A stretch of DNA of 64,000 bases from Aporrectodea caliginosa (lineage: Eukaryota; Annelida; Clitellata; Crassiclitellata; Lumbricidae). This document shows, in pieces, positions 1 to 11,089 of this stretch; position 1 is the first letter of the stretch; every line of letters starts with the position of its first letter. The stretch covers positions 1,031,501 through 1,095,500 of the forward strand of contig JACEVL010000081.1 of assembly GCA_020284085.1 (NCBI GenBank), written 5' to 3'. The notes under the pieces were generated by a model. The model did no database searches. It was not told the origin of the DNA and saw nothing but the letters and a program-made list of their open reading frames with translations. Both the position numbers and the translations under genes were made by a program.

Positions 1-211
1 ACTTGCTCAGTCAACAAATAATTTCTTGATTTAGAAAAGCCACCTGAAGGAGGAAAGATCGAAGCAGAAAAGTAAACAGCCATGCACACACAGGTATAAG
101 CCACTGAAGTGTAGGCCAAGTTAAACGAATAATTTAGTTGTTCGGATATTGAACTTCAATCGAGATCATATATTGCATTTCACCCTGGAAGGAAGTTGAA
201 AACAGATGTTT

Positions 212-282
212 TTAACACTTTAACGACGAGTTGCAATGGTTTCCTGATCACTCTTAGTAAACTCTCGTCATTAAAGTGTTAA
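212..282. mobile_element. Short palindromic element (MITE-like), copy 1
   Basis: The arms at 212-230 and 264-282 are inverted copies of TTAACACTTTAACGACGAG with one mismatch, separated by a 33-bp loop. A diverged relative lies at 22611-22677 with a similar loop and the same ACGACGAG arm. It is too short to encode anything. A hairpin-forming non-autonomous element is the simplest reading; the superfamily is unknown. Confidence 0.5.
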
Positions 283-484
283 CAGTCTATCATCTGAAAC
301 ATTCGATGTCTAAATGTTAGTTTATTCTAGAGTTAAGTCGTGCTTAAGGACTTTCAACAGACTTGTTGTTGAGTAGTTTGCTTTGACTAAGTGGAGGTGT
401 CGTGCAATTATCGTGGTACAAAATAATGTAGTATTTCATGTAGAAAATATGCTAACAGTCTCTTGAGAGTCAAGGATGAGGCTT

Positions 485-527
485 AATGATGATGATTACG
501 ATGACGACGACGACGATGATAATGATG
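485..527. repeat. GAT/GAC trinucleotide tract
   Basis: Short mixed GATGAT/GACGAC microsatellite. No coding context. Confidence 0.7.
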
Positions 528-1036
528 TTATTGGCCATAGTCTAAGGAGTTAATTAGTTTGCGCTAATTAGGCGGAGGAGCTGTGCACGATCATGGTACA
601 CATGGTACAGCGCCTCTGAGAAGTTTACAGCGGCTCTGAGAGGTACTTATGTTGCGCCGTACAAGACAGAGTTCTGTTACATTACATTATATTATGCATT
701 AATATAATATTTCGTTTAGCGAATTATGCGAACTATCTTTTGAACATTGACATTCGCATAGTCAGAGGAGTTAATTAGGCTGCATGCTATTTATGGACTA
801 CGAGAAGAGACAATCCATTGCACATTTGTGTATGACTACTGTTCCACTTCACAACGTATATAATTATATCTAATCAGCCACACTTGTAATTGATACAGCC
901 GCGTGTACCGAATTCAAATAGGTATTTAAAAACCTCTTTTACAATAACCTCAATGCATGAAAACACACGTAGGCCAACATCAAACAGCAAATCTCAGAGT
1001 CGTCGCGTGTCAACGATGAACCTGAGTCACGATGAT

Positions 1037-1140
1037 AATGGTAATGGTAGCGGTAAAGGCAATGGTAATAGTCACGGTCACGGTCACGGTAACAGTAATG
1101 ACATCGGTAACAACGACAACAACAATAATAAATAATAATA
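1037..1140 (+). repeat. GGTAAT/GGTCAC hexamer-like repeat
   Basis: Degenerate GGTNNN hexamers followed by AAC/AAT triplets. They give an 81-codon low-complexity frame (890-1135, Gly/Asn/His-rich) that I do not accept as a gene: it has no flanking coding signal and is composed of the repeat. Confidence 0.6.
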
Positions 1141-1347
1141 ATGTCTTTCTACTCTATCGACGCAACTTGGTCCATGCAGAGACTCTGAACATCCATGCCA
1201 TCTTCAGCTGAGGACGGGAATCCGTTGGTTGGTTCCACGTGTGTGCGTGGACCAGCCACTGGTGACACTTTCAGCGTACTGTGCATTGTTTTGCTAACTG
1301 GTGTTATATGTCTTCGTTCGTAATTACATTTAACATCATTTAGGCTA

Positions 1348-1425
1348 GCGCAGAGAGTGCCTCTGAGTAGATATCTTTAAGGGCGCTATATAGATGCTCA
1401 ATCACATTACATTGCAATACAATAA
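1348..1425 (+). mobile_element. SINE 3'-tail fragment (LINE-tail type)
   Basis: Contains the recurring tail GCCTCTGAGTAG, about 10 bases, then AAGGGCGCTATATA, followed by a short ACATT/ATTGC tract. The same tail is seen complete at 31431-31645 and resembles the 3' end of the L2/CR1-like LINE at 29800-30697. The 5' tRNA-like head is missing. Confidence 0.55.
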
Positions 1426-1828
1426 CGATAGCAATAAGTTTTAAAATGATCAGAGAACACAACATTTGAAAAGCCGATCTTACCTAGATCTTCAGACGAA
1501 TCTGTCGAAGATGATGAACTGCTGTGACGTACTTTCGTCTTGGGATGGTTGGCTCTGTACCTGGAGAGCAGCTTCCCAAATAAGTCGGTCATTCTGAGCT
1601 GCAGAAACACGCACCAGATGGAATATCTAGAAAACGGTTACTTCTAAACCTTCTTGGCCAAACGGCAAAGAAATCCTTGAGCCGAGCTGAAGTATTTCAA
1701 GGTCTGTGTCGTAAAACGACTCGTAAGGTTTTGTCATCTATGAGACTCGGTTCTAATATTTACACCTGCTATGATCGAGAATTCTTATCGCAGCTGATAT
1801 CGCATAGTGCTTTGCAGATAACAGCGAG

Positions 1829-1829
<1 letters not shown>

Positions 1830-1861
<32 letters not shown>
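1830..1861. repeat. (GA)n microsatellite
   Basis: About 16 GA units. Confidence 0.9.
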
Positions 1862-1862
<1 letters not shown>

Positions 1863-2486
1863 GGATTCTAACGCCACGATATCTGAAAAACGAGCAACTG
1901 GTTCAGTACATAATTATAAATGTTGCTTTGACGAATACCGTCTCCAGCCAGAATCTAAGTCGTGACAAGTACGTAGTAAACGACTGCACGAACTTTATAT
2001 TAAGACTGCAGGTATTCACAGGCCGAAGCATTGCTCGGATGTCTTCTGCCTTAAACCAGTTGCATCTGGTTTATAGGCCTGTGGTTGCACTCAAGCGCTC
2101 ACTCCCGTTTCTGCTACAACAGCTTATAAATAGGTCGTAAAACGCGACGCTTCAAACTGTGAAAAGATCGAGACTTAATTAAGCTGACTCAGTTAGCTAT
2201 TCATTGGTTACAGCGAACGTTCAATGTGTCTTTGTGCGTGCAGATCCTGGCTGGCCTCTTGATGGTGACTTATTTTTAATAAATCTCGGGCTAGCACGGT
2301 CCGTAAATGGGGACCTTAAGAGTCGTGGCGCACATTCAAAGAGGCAAGGGTGGTGAAATATTTCACCTGATCAAATCACTGAAAATTGCTCAAGGTCGAG
2401 GCGATACACGTACGCTCGCTGTATAAACACGTGTAGGCCTACATACACCTGTACTGTAACGATACTAACGCGTGACTGCACTGTGT

Positions 2487-2700
2487 GTGACACGGTGGCC
2501 TATTGGTTAGAGCGCTCGGCCTGTAACGCGGAGAGTACGGGTTCGATCATCGTCCGAGGCAGTCACTGTGTAGGGACCTTGAGCAAGTCCTTCGCGCACA
2601 ATTGCTCTGCAATATAATTGCATCTGCGTCGCCGAGGCGTGTGCACTTCTGAGCTTTGGTCCACCTTTGAAAGAAGGGCGATATCCAATGCAGTTGTAAT
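2487..2700 (+). mobile_element. tRNA-derived SINE, 5' part, interrupted by a hAT
   Basis: The head has a pol III A-box-like segment (TGGCCTATTGGTTAGAGC) and a B-box-like segment (GGGTTCGATCATCG) at tRNA spacing. It is followed by the family body (GTGTAGGGACCTTGAGCAAG) and a 3' region ending in ATCCAATGCAGTTGTAAT. The tail resumes after the inserted element, at 3973, with GTTGTAATGTATTGTATTG. The source is a tRNA gene; the copy is not a functional tRNA because the acceptor stem and cloverleaf are not maintained. Confidence 0.8.
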
Positions 2701-3972
2701 CAGTGATATTTTCGTTGACGTTAAGTAAAATTAGAACTGAAAATATTGATTTCCGTTAAGTATAACTGTAACTGTAACTGAAATTATTTTAAGAACGAAA
2801 ACTGAAATAGAACGAAAATCAAGCACACAGAACGAAAATTAGAATAAAAACGGAAATTAATTTTAGAACTGAAATTAATAACATAATTGGAAATTTTCGT
2901 TGATAACTTTTCCGATGCAGTTATGTCTAGCCTATGTTTAAGAGGCGCACATACTTTCTGACTCTTGAAACTTTAGTATCTTTGGTTTAGCACGTGCTTC
3001 CATGTGCAATTATTATGGTCGTTTTATTTGGACCTTTCCCTGTAAGTTGATAATATTTAACGTCGCGACAAGACTGTGGTTATAGAAAATCATTTTGAAA
3101 AGTGTATCCATTTCGATCATAATTACTTTGTGCAGTGTGCCCACTGGGCTGAAGTTAGAAAGCCAAGGATGGGATTTTTTAAATAGGTCTACAGTAGGCT
3201 ACTACAAAGAATAGGCAAATATGTATAATGCAACGCTTTGTACCCTAAATCGGATGAGTGCGGAAATGCACTTTCAGGTGAAATTTTAAGCAATTTCATT
3301 TCGCATCTACAGCTTCCATATAATATTAAAAATATAATAGGAAAAAGGACAAGGCAAAAACGTGCTGGTACGAAATTTTAATGCGACTGATTCGGGACAG
3401 TGGCTGTCACCACGAGAAAACGGAAGCGTAATACAAAATGTTAGTAGATTGAAGAGTCAGACTATCCAATAACTATGGTCGATCATACATTTTGAGGAAA
3501 TGATAGAAACTAGATCCGAAGTTCAAACTGCCTGGTTAGTGCATTAATCATTACATATAGTTTTTGACGAAAAACGGCAAGTCTACGACAATATTGCCCC
3601 ACTTGCAGAAAATCTTGCAGCTCCGGCTTCTCCAGCTTAGCCTATGTCGAAAGAATATGTGTGAAGACTTCTAACAGATGGGAGAAGAAACCAAATGCTG
3701 TAAATAAGAGGGTTCTTTAAAATTAAAGAAACACATCTTATAATGAAAATGCTCAATCTTGGTTTAATTTAACATTGGTTGTATAAAGAAGTATAACTGA
3801 AATTATTTTCAAACAAGAACTGAAATGAGAACTGAAATTAATTTAAAAACTGAAATTAGAAGTATAACTGAAATTTTTTAAGAACTGTAATTGAAATTAG
3901 AACTGAAATTGAGGATGTCCGAACTGAAATAGAAGTAAAACGAAAATTATTTCCTGAAGTAAAATATCACTG
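2701..3972. mobile_element. hAT-type DNA transposon, non-autonomous, inserted in a SINE tail
   Basis: The element starts CAGTGATATTTTCGTTGACG and ends with the inverse, AAAATATCACTG; the outer 12 bases match perfectly. It is flanked on both sides by the identical 8-bp target duplication GTTGTAAT (2693-2700 and 3973-3980). The CAGTG terminus and 8-bp duplication are hallmarks of hAT elements. Sub-terminal regions are full of GAACTGAAAT/GAACGAAAAT repeats. I found no transposase frame in the roughly 450-bp interior, so it is probably an internal-deletion derivative. Confidence 0.85.
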
Positions 3973-4056
3973 GTTGTAATGTATTGTATTGTATGACATA
4001 ATGAGTTAGTTTTGTCTTTGGAAATATAGTAGCAAATTAATTAAGTGTCTTGACAT

Positions 4057-4425
4057 ACATACATACATACATACATACATACATACATACATACATACAT
4101 ACATACATACATACATACATACATAAATACATACATACATACATACATACATACATACATACATACATACATACATACATACATACATACATACATACAT
4201 ACATACATACATACATACATACATACATACATACATACATACATACATACATACATACATACATACATACATACATACATACATACATACATACATACAT
4301 ACATACATACATACATACATACATACATACATACATACATACATACATACATACATACATACATACATACATACATACATACATACATACATACATACAT
4401 ACATACATACATACATACATGCATA
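4057..4425. repeat. (ACAT)n microsatellite, about 370 bp
   Basis: Almost perfect ACAT repeat grown from the tail of a SINE/LINE. It opens all frames (Tyr-Ile-His-Thr or Met-Tyr-Val-Cys), but these are artefacts. Confidence 0.97.
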
Positions 4426-4429
4426 CATG

Positions 4430-4575
4430 CACACACAGCCGCCGCGTAGGGACCCTGGGCAAGTCCTTCACTCGCAATTGCTCATGCGCTTCGGCGTGAA
4501 ACTCCGATTCAGTGTCCGCGCTGTAGTCGGGAGCGCCTCTGAGTAGAAATCTTGAAGGGGCGCTATAACAAGTGT
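4430..4575 (+). mobile_element. tRNA-SINE fragment (body and LINE-like tail)
   Basis: Carries CGTAGGGACCCTGGGCAAGT, then the conserved body and the tail GCGCCTCTGAGTAGAAATC followed by GGGGCGCTATAACAAG. It is nearly identical to 31497-31620 and, inverted, to 33370-33500. The tRNA-like head is missing: the copy lies between two ACAT arrays. Confidence 0.8.
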
Positions 4576-4741
4576 TCATACATACATACATACATACATA
4601 CATACATACATACATACATACATACATACATACATACATACATACATACATACATACATACATACATACATACATACATACATACATACATACATACATA
4701 CATACATACATACATACATACATACATACATACATACATAC
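4576..4741. repeat. (ACAT)n microsatellite, about 165 bp
   Basis: Continuation of the ACAT expansion on the 3' side of the SINE fragment. Confidence 0.97.
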
Positions 4742-4765
4742 ACAGTACTGTAATGTATTGAATTC

Positions 4766-5330
4766 AAACATTTATAAAGTGCCTCTAGTAGAATGAACCA
4801 TTCAGAGGCGCTTCCAGTGCAAAAGGCCACGAGAGAAGAAATACGGTAGGTTCTGAGAAAAGTAAAAGAGGAGAAAGGGTTACCAACTTCAATTTTAGAG
4901 CGAGTTGATGGAGACAGAGCATTCCACAGAGATGGACCGAGTTCTAGCTGTTCTAGTATAAGCTTATATGAGGTACTAGAAGATCAAGTTTGTTCGAAGA
5001 GCTGAGTAAACGATACGAAAAGGCTGAAAGAGGCCGAGTTCAGCCAGATATTTCGAGTCAAAACCATGTTTTCCCTTGGAGACCAGAATGAGGATTTTGA
5101 ATTTAATGCGAGCAGAGAGAGGAAGCCAGTGCAGTTGTTCAAACATGTGAGAGTAGTGTGGTAGGCGTGCTATTAATCTGGCGGCCTGACTTAGGACCGC
5201 CTGCAGAGGTGAAAGATGAACCTTGAGAAGACCAATGATAGGGGAAGTACAATAGTCAACTTAGGAGCATACGAAGGCGTGAACCAGCGTGGTGAAAACA
5301 GAAGACAAGACGGAACGACGAACAACCCTA
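4766..5330 (-). pseudogene. L2/CR1-like LINE reverse transcriptase, 3' fragment
   Basis: The minus strand matches the C-terminal RT region of the LINE at 29852-30697: the same tail (GCGCCTCTGAATGG, GCACTTTATAAATG), then the region where family members read APRYL and PTLWN-like motifs. Frames are broken by stops and indels. It is a 5'-truncated retrocopy whose 3' end seeded the neighbouring ACAT array. A sister copy lies at 43010-43540 on the plus strand. Confidence 0.7.
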
Positions 5331-5339
5331 AATGAAATG

Positions 5340-5530
5340 CATACGTATACATACATAGTACATACATAGGCCTACATACCATATATGCCACACATACATA
5401 CGTAAATACCATATATACCACATTACATATATACATACATGCATGCATACATATATACATACATGCATACCATATATTATGCCATACATACATAACGTAA
5501 ATACCATATATACCATACTACATACATAAA
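5340..5530. repeat. Degenerate ACAT/ATAC array
   Basis: ACAT units with point changes. At 5369-5374 the six bases GGCCTA interrupt the array, and deleting them restores the 4-bp phase. Confidence 0.8.
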
Positions 5531-5539
5531 CATATATAC

Positions 5540-6465
5540 TTACATTTTGTTTGCGGATTAACTTCATTATTCATAGCTGAAGGACAGTTTTTATGGATGG
5601 AGCTAGATAATAATTGTATTGTTGTTCCTAAAATTCCACGTAATCAGGCCTAGTAGCAGTCCTATAGTAATAGGTCCGTATTGTGTTTGGTCATTTTATT
5701 TCCGAGTAAATCTGTTGGCGAGATTATACTTAGGAACCTCATAAAATAATCGAAGAGATGTACGACGTGCAAAACAACATATCACGTGCCTAACACTCTT
5801 TGGAATTATACACCTTCACAAGGCAACATCAGTAAACCAAAACCTGTTATGAGTCTCTTGATAAAAGATTTATCATTGCCCGATGCATTTTGCGTGCTTC
5901 ACGCGTGCAGTATTTTTCACGTGGACCTAGTACTAATACGCGTGGGCATACTTCACGCTGGCCTACATCACGCATAAATATAGCACATAAAAACGTGTGA
6001 CATAGGTCGCTGTATAAGGTAACGTTCATGATGTATCCATGTCAGCAATACTGCTGGACACATACTAATTATGGCTTTTGCATAATAGGCAGCAGTTAGA
6101 ATTTCGTACAGAACCACAGGCTTTGGGGTTATACGTCTAACATGTATATTTTAAAGATTAGTATAGGCCTATACTTGTAGATTGAAAACCTTTTTCAAGG
6201 CCGATAAGTCATTAGCTACCCTAAGAGGGAAGTCTTTCTTAACCTATAAGAAATCTCAGGATTTTAGCTGTGCCATTGGTTTAGGCTATCTTTCACCTGA
6301 TGACATTCGATTCGTTTTAATATAGACAGAGGCACTGGATCTTACATGTACAATCTGGAAATGACGTTATAACTGAAACAATGAATAATCTTTTGCTTCT
6401 GTGAAGCCTTCATCATGAAGAACATAATTTTGTCCCACAATCTCGATTTTTCATTGGTCCATTCT
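5540..6465. other. No gene recognised
   Basis: AT-rich sequence with several TAGGCCTA palindromes (for example near 6168). Only short frames (up to about 63 codons) without recognisable similarity, splice context or repeats. Confidence 0.5.
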
Positions 6466-6469
6466 GCTC

Positions 6470-6532
6470 TAAAGGTGGTCTAATGGCGGTCTGAGGGTGG
6501 TCCGAGGGTGGTCTAAGAGTGGTCTAAGGGTA
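6470..6532. repeat. Short tandem repeat of GGTGGTCTAAG-like units
   Basis: About five degenerate units of 10-14 bp (GGTGGTCTAA, GGCGGTCTGA, GGTGGTCCGA). Confidence 0.7.
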
Positions 6533-7093
6533 AACGTGGGTAAACGGCGAGAGTAATTATGACTCTTCTTGTGCCGGTGTGGTGCGTCCGGGTGCAGATC
6601 AATAGCGTAGCCAGAGGGAGTAGGGGGAGCGGCAGAGGCTGTACATAACTTTGGGGACAGATTTTTTCGGAGACCGGATTTTGCATTTTTTGAAGGGACA
6701 GATAGGCCTCAGTCAAAACTTCAGGGACAGTCCCCCTCTAATTTTTATTTTTATGATAAGCAATGACAATATGCAACATAGAATTCGGAAAAGAAATTCC
6801 ATGAGGAAATGCCATTGGATGATGGAATATCTGATTCCCAAAAAATTCATGGTTGAAACCAACATAGTGTCTCTAGATTGTGCCATAAATAGGCCTACCA
6901 CAAATAAGAGATTTGAGCATTTAAAAAATGTGGTTTCCAAATTTAATTGTTTAGATCCAAAGCAGTTTAGCCATGCCGATAATGTGACCAAATAAGAATC
7001 TTTGACAGACATGTACAGTAACTGTACTCGGATGTCATCGAAAGTCGAAGTGAAATTGTGCAAGAGTTTCTTTCATTTAAAGACATTGTTACA

Positions 7094-7431
7094 TGCCGGT
7101 GTCCCGTGATATTCTATCCCCCCTAAAGCATATCCCCGGATGGAATAAACCGGTTTAGAGTATCCGGGGGTAAACCATTCTATCCCCATCGTCATACGCA
7201 TCACGATAACGAAGACGAAAATCCAGTCAAAATCACCAAAGACCAAGCAAATTAATTTCAGATCGACGAACAAACTAAGGATACGTGACCTTAAAAAATT
7301 TATGTGTACAATAAATCCAAACAGTACGAATGAATACACTTAGAAACCGCCAATAATGCAAACTTACCCGGATACTCCATTTCGCTAAGGGGATACTGAT
7401 TTAGGGGATACTCTATTTCCTGACACCGGCA
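7094..7431. mobile_element. MITE family with GGTGTC termini, copy 1
   Basis: The ends are TGCCGGTGTC and its inverse GACACCGGCA. Inner arms are imperfect but both carry ATAGAGTATCC-like sequence. The interior is about 75-80% alike to 12232-12594 (shared: GGATGGAATAAACCGGTTTA, CCCATCGTCATACGCATCAC). No clear target duplication, and no frame that looks coding. The superfamily is unassigned. Confidence 0.75.
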
Positions 7432-7654
7432 CTCTGAAGCGATGGAGGAATTGGCGCTGCTTGTACAATGTAGATTTACACCTGCGGGTCGCTGGAGCGA
7501 ATCCACTGTCCTTCGGTTAGAAGCCTAGAAGGGATGAGTGCGGATCATTTCGTTGGGATGTTAAAGGGATGGTAAAGGGATGAGTACGTGGACAGTGGGT
7601 TGAGAGAATCTACCCTTCCTTGTTTTAATATGTGTATAAAAGTGGCTGATTTGT

Positions 7655-7775
7655 GAACTCTGGAGTAACTCCGCCACTGCCCTACCTGTGGTAGTGCCAG
7701 TCCCAAGCCTGGAGAAAGGAGGAGGGCGACACTAATCATCTTTGTTATGTCACAGCGTCGTTAAGCATCAACTAT
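7655..7775 (+). mobile_element. Short LINE-derived element with structured leader, copy 1
   Basis: Starts AACTCCGCCACTGCCCTACC, then GTGCCAGTCCCAAGCCTGG, a purine run GGAGGAGGG, and the tail CTTTGTTATGTC ... GTCGTTAA. The leader matches the 5' end of the LINE at 62096. Sister copies: 19565-19668 and 55199-55312; inverted tail-only copies: 16036-16065 and 33255-33285. It has no pol III promoter and no ORF, and looks like a both-ends LINE deletion derivative. Confidence 0.7.
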
Positions 7776-7862
7776 AAGTAACTCTGGAGTTCTGTGCCGT
7801 CTAACTTTGGGGTGCAATCTGACGTCTGTTGGCTGGTCATGTGATGTTTTTACAAAGAATCT

Positions 7863-8290
7863 TTGGACAAGACTTGTTTGATGTGTTCATACTGGCTGGG
7901 ACCTCTTACGAGAATCAAGGACACAAGTTACAACCAGTATGTAACAACATGTATAGGCTACAATGAAATTATGAGTATTATCAACAAGGAAAATTCCAGT
8001 GTCGAAGAAATGACTACCAATAATGTACTAAAGTTTATGACGGCCAATGACCTGTGTTCCATTATTCCTATGGCCTATCCACATTGTACCGCATTTTTCT
8101 GAACTTGCCAATAAACATCGCTGGTGCGGAACGATCTTTCAGCCGACTCAAACTCATAAAATCGTACGTACGTTATACAATGGGCGAGGACGGATTGTCC
8201 TGTTGAGCCTTGATTAGGCAACTATTGAAAGACAGTTCGCCTGTGAAGTGGATTATAACGCAGTAAACAACAACTTTGTTAAAATGTAGC
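7863..8290 (+). pseudogene. hAT transposase C-terminal remnant
   Basis: A 79-codon open stretch (7863-8102) ends in a segment resembling the hAT helix that precedes the dimerisation domain. After a stop, the frame continues with INIAGAERSFSRLKLIKSY and RYTMGEDGLS, which match the hAT dimerisation-region signature (AERSFSxLKxIK ... TM). This domain mediates transposase multimerisation. Stops and frameshifts make it non-functional. It lies inside the 6600-8706 element, in the orientation expected for its own transposase. Confidence 0.75.
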
Positions 8291-8366
8291 CTAGACGAAA
8301 AAGGCTGTTGTAATCGGTACGTGTTTGTACTGTCTTGTTAAAGTATACTAAACTATTAGTATTGCT

Positions 8367-8525
8367 CAGTGGCGGCGCCATGAATTCAGGTTGGGGGGGC
8401 TAAAGCTCAAAAACCTTCCCTTTTGTCCCCTCCTCGCTGTGATTTCCAGTGATTTCCCCATTTGGGGGCTGAGCCGCAGTTAGGGGGGCTAAGCACCCCC
8501 CTTAGCACCCCTGGCGCCCCCTCTG
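8367..8525. mobile_element. 159-bp hAT MITE nested in older hAT
   Basis: Starts CAGTGGCGGCGCCATG and ends with the inverse of CAGAGGGGGCGCCAGG. The flanks are GTATTGCT (8359-8366) and GTATTACT (8526-8533), an 8-bp duplication with one mismatch. The interior is G/C-homopolymer-rich and non-coding. Confidence 0.75.
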
Positions 8526-8719
8526 GTATTACTAAGTTACTATTGTTTTTGCCACTTTTGGGTGTTTGTGTTTCTATCTAAAATACGAAAATAAATACGT
8601 ATAATCGGCATGAATGTAATTAATTGAAATTATTTATGTTGGTAGGCTAAATGGGAACTTTTTATGTGCTGGCTCCCTCTGGTGTTTAAACCTGGTTACG
8701 CCGCTGGTACAGATCTGTC

Positions 8720-9430
8720 CGACAGTCCGACTCCTCCCACTTCCACTGTCAATACAGTATTTTACACGACTTGCGCGAGACAGTGTCCGAGTGAAATGAT
8801 GCCCGGACCAATGATCTGGCAGTTAGATGACGTCATTTGAAGTATCGTGTTAACGTTATAGGACTATGACCTGCGAAATAATGTTTTCGTCAGAGGAAAA
8901 GAGTAGCCCAAAATCACCATCATTCATAAAATATTATTATCGTCGAATCATTATTTTGACACAAGGTGCTTTAGACACGGCAGCGATGGTCCAGTTCTAT
9001 TATACTGCATTACATTGTATCGCATTGGTTAAACTGTCATTTTCTTTCTGTTGATAGTTTTCAGAATCAATAATATTGTCAGCAACATTTCATTGGTCGA
9101 CCGACTAAAAGTATTGCTCTGTGTTGAGGTCTAGCCACCTAAATTCCAGCAACAGAGCAATGACCAAGTGTTCGTTCCTTCCTGGGACGGTTTCTTTCGT
9201 CTCAATTTGAATAACTGCTAACTGCTTCAGATGCATTATAGATGCAGGGTCCTGTTAACAGCCCATACTTAAGCTAGGCAATTACAGCGGACTTCGGAAT
9301 GTAGAGCAGATTCCCATGACTTTGTGGCTTTAATTTACATTAAACCACGACGTTTAGCGGTTGCGAACTAATATAAGCACGAATGACTTATGCATCTGTT
9401 AACTTACAAGGTTACCTTCATCTGTTTTAT
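8720..9430. other. No gene recognised
   Basis: Unique-looking sequence without a convincing ORF or repeat. A 62-codon frame at 8866-9054 has no recognisable feature. Confidence 0.4.
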
Positions 9431-9440
9431 GACATATTTC

Positions 9441-9478
9441 AATATATATATATATATATATATAGTAAATATATATAG

Positions 9479-9530
<52 letters not shown>
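9441..9530. repeat. (TA)n microsatellite
   Basis: Two TA runs interrupted by TAGTAAATATATATAGTAAA. Confidence 0.95.
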
Positions 9531-9534
<4 letters not shown>

Positions 9535-9704
9535 ACATAAAGATTTTATATGCTTATAAACCTAGATGACGGTGCATATTTAAGGTAAGCTTAGTGTGAG
9601 GTCTCATTCAAAAAACCAGTATAATATTCCTTCAGTAACCGTCAAGAAATCGCTGATCCAGACTGGTCCAGATAACACAGACTACACTCATTAGCATCGT
9701 ACGT

Positions 9705-9785
9705 ACGCACACACCCAGCCACTCACACACACACCCAGCCACTCACACACACATACATACACACACCTACAGACACAGACAAACA
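9705..9785. repeat. CA-rich repeat
   Basis: Two near-identical CACACACCCAGCCACT units, then CACA/CATA runs. Confidence 0.8.
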
Positions 9786-9998
9786 TAACTGCACAGGTAT
9801 GAATGCAGACACCAAGACAGATTTATTGTGCGCTGACAACCTACTTGCGAGGCAGATAAAACCGAATGCGTAGCGGTGAAAACAAGTTTTATTATACGTG
9901 AACACTATTTTGTTCCGATACTTAAACTATGAATTCTTAATTATTCTTTTAAGCGCAACTGGGATTTTTACAACGATAAATTTGTCTGCAAAAATTTC

Positions 9999-10233
9999 AT
10001 GACAGACGAACACACAGTGTAACAGACAGAGAAGCATACAAGCACACAAACAGTTAGACAGACATACACAAACAGACAGCTAGACAAACAGACAATCAAA
10101 CAGATATATATATATATATATACCGGTATATATATATATATATATATTCCGACCCGCGGGTATAACAGTAAGAAATTGTATATATATATATATATACAAT
10201 TTCTTACTGTTACACTGTGTGTTCGTCTGTCAT
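9999..10233. repeat. Inverted repeat enclosing a perfect 50-bp palindrome
   Basis: The arm 9999-10025 (ATGACAGACGAACACACAGT...) is the perfect 27-bp reverse complement of 10207-10233. Within the interval, 10163-10212 is itself a perfect palindrome with TAACAGTAAGAAATTG arms around an 18-bp TA core, and a second TA run (10105-10147) is centred on ACCGGT. The whole 235 bp could extrude as a cruciform. Confidence 0.9.
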
Positions 10234-10450
10234 ATTAGTCAGGCAACCGTACAAACAGATAGACAAACACACACACAGACAGATAGACAAATAAGCACAC
10301 AATCAGATGGACAAATGCACGCACACATGCAGGCAGACAATCAAGTTCAGACGGACACACAAACAGACAGGCAGAGAAACAAACAATCACACAAACAGAT
10401 AGATAGTCAGACAAGCGCACAAACATACACACAAACACTTACAGGCTGAC
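10010..10450. repeat. ACAG/ACAA-rich degenerate repeat
   Basis: Runs of ACAGACAG, ACAAACAG and CACACA units on both sides of the inverted repeat. Frames here (for example 10219-10449, QTDRQ repeats) are repeat artefacts. Confidence 0.85.
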
Positions 10451-10499
10451 AACGAAGAGCTTGAGTGTGCAGAGAGAGAGAGAGAGAGCAGAACATTCC

Positions 10500-10900
10500 A
10501 GAATCCCAGCCCCAGTGGGTGTCCATGGCTAGAAGTGTTTGTAAACATTTTGTTATGGGAGTCTGAAAAGACAACGAACTCAAGTGACGCCGTTAGGCCT
10601 AATGTTGGGTAGAACTATGTAATCCACCACTTGAATGGGTCATAGACTCGTAGGCATATTATAGTACATCGTAACATGACTTGTATACAATGCAAGTAGA
10701 CCAAATATCGACTGGGTCTGTTTCATTGGATCGCTGAGAGAGAACGATTGACCCTTATGTTCAGTCAGTCACCCGGGAGTTCATAATCGTCTGTACATAG
10801 ACTATAAGCAGAGATAAATGGGTCTTGCCCTCTTTTGACACCCTATTTCAACAGTTCACTTCATCAAAACATAAAAATATGTAGGTGTAGAAAATTGTCA
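10500..10900. other. No gene recognised
   Basis: Unique sequence with no long ORF. One TAGGCCTA at about 10597. Confidence 0.4.
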
Positions 10901-11089
10901 ATAATTATAAGGGTGATCGCAGTGCGAAGCAACGGAGGTCCACTTCATATTGTTTGAATGGATGACAACCGCCAAGAACACAGGACAGTTCAGTGTACGT
11001 AGGAACGGGCAGAGGGAAGAGTGAATCAACATAACGACATATAAGACGTCCAGTTCGTCCACCCAGAACGAACTGGACAAAAGGACGGA

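Larger units (their letters stand above)
6600..8706 (+). mobile_element. Decayed hAT transposon with transposase remnant and nested insertions
   Basis: The ends are CAATAGCGTAGCCAG and, inverted at the right, CAGCGGCGTAACCAG. They are flanked by GTGCAGAT (6592-6599) and GTACAGAT (8707-8714), an 8-bp duplication with one mismatch. Inside are plus-strand remnants of hAT transposase (see 7863-8290). Three younger elements sit in it: a MITE (7094-7431), a short LINE-derived element (7655-7775) and a 159-bp hAT (8367-8525). The TIR degeneracy and nesting show it is old. Confidence 0.75.

Noticed and set aside
4006..4830. Several 70-240-codon frames of MYVC/TYIH repeats
   Set aside because: They are translations of the ACAT microsatellite in all frames.
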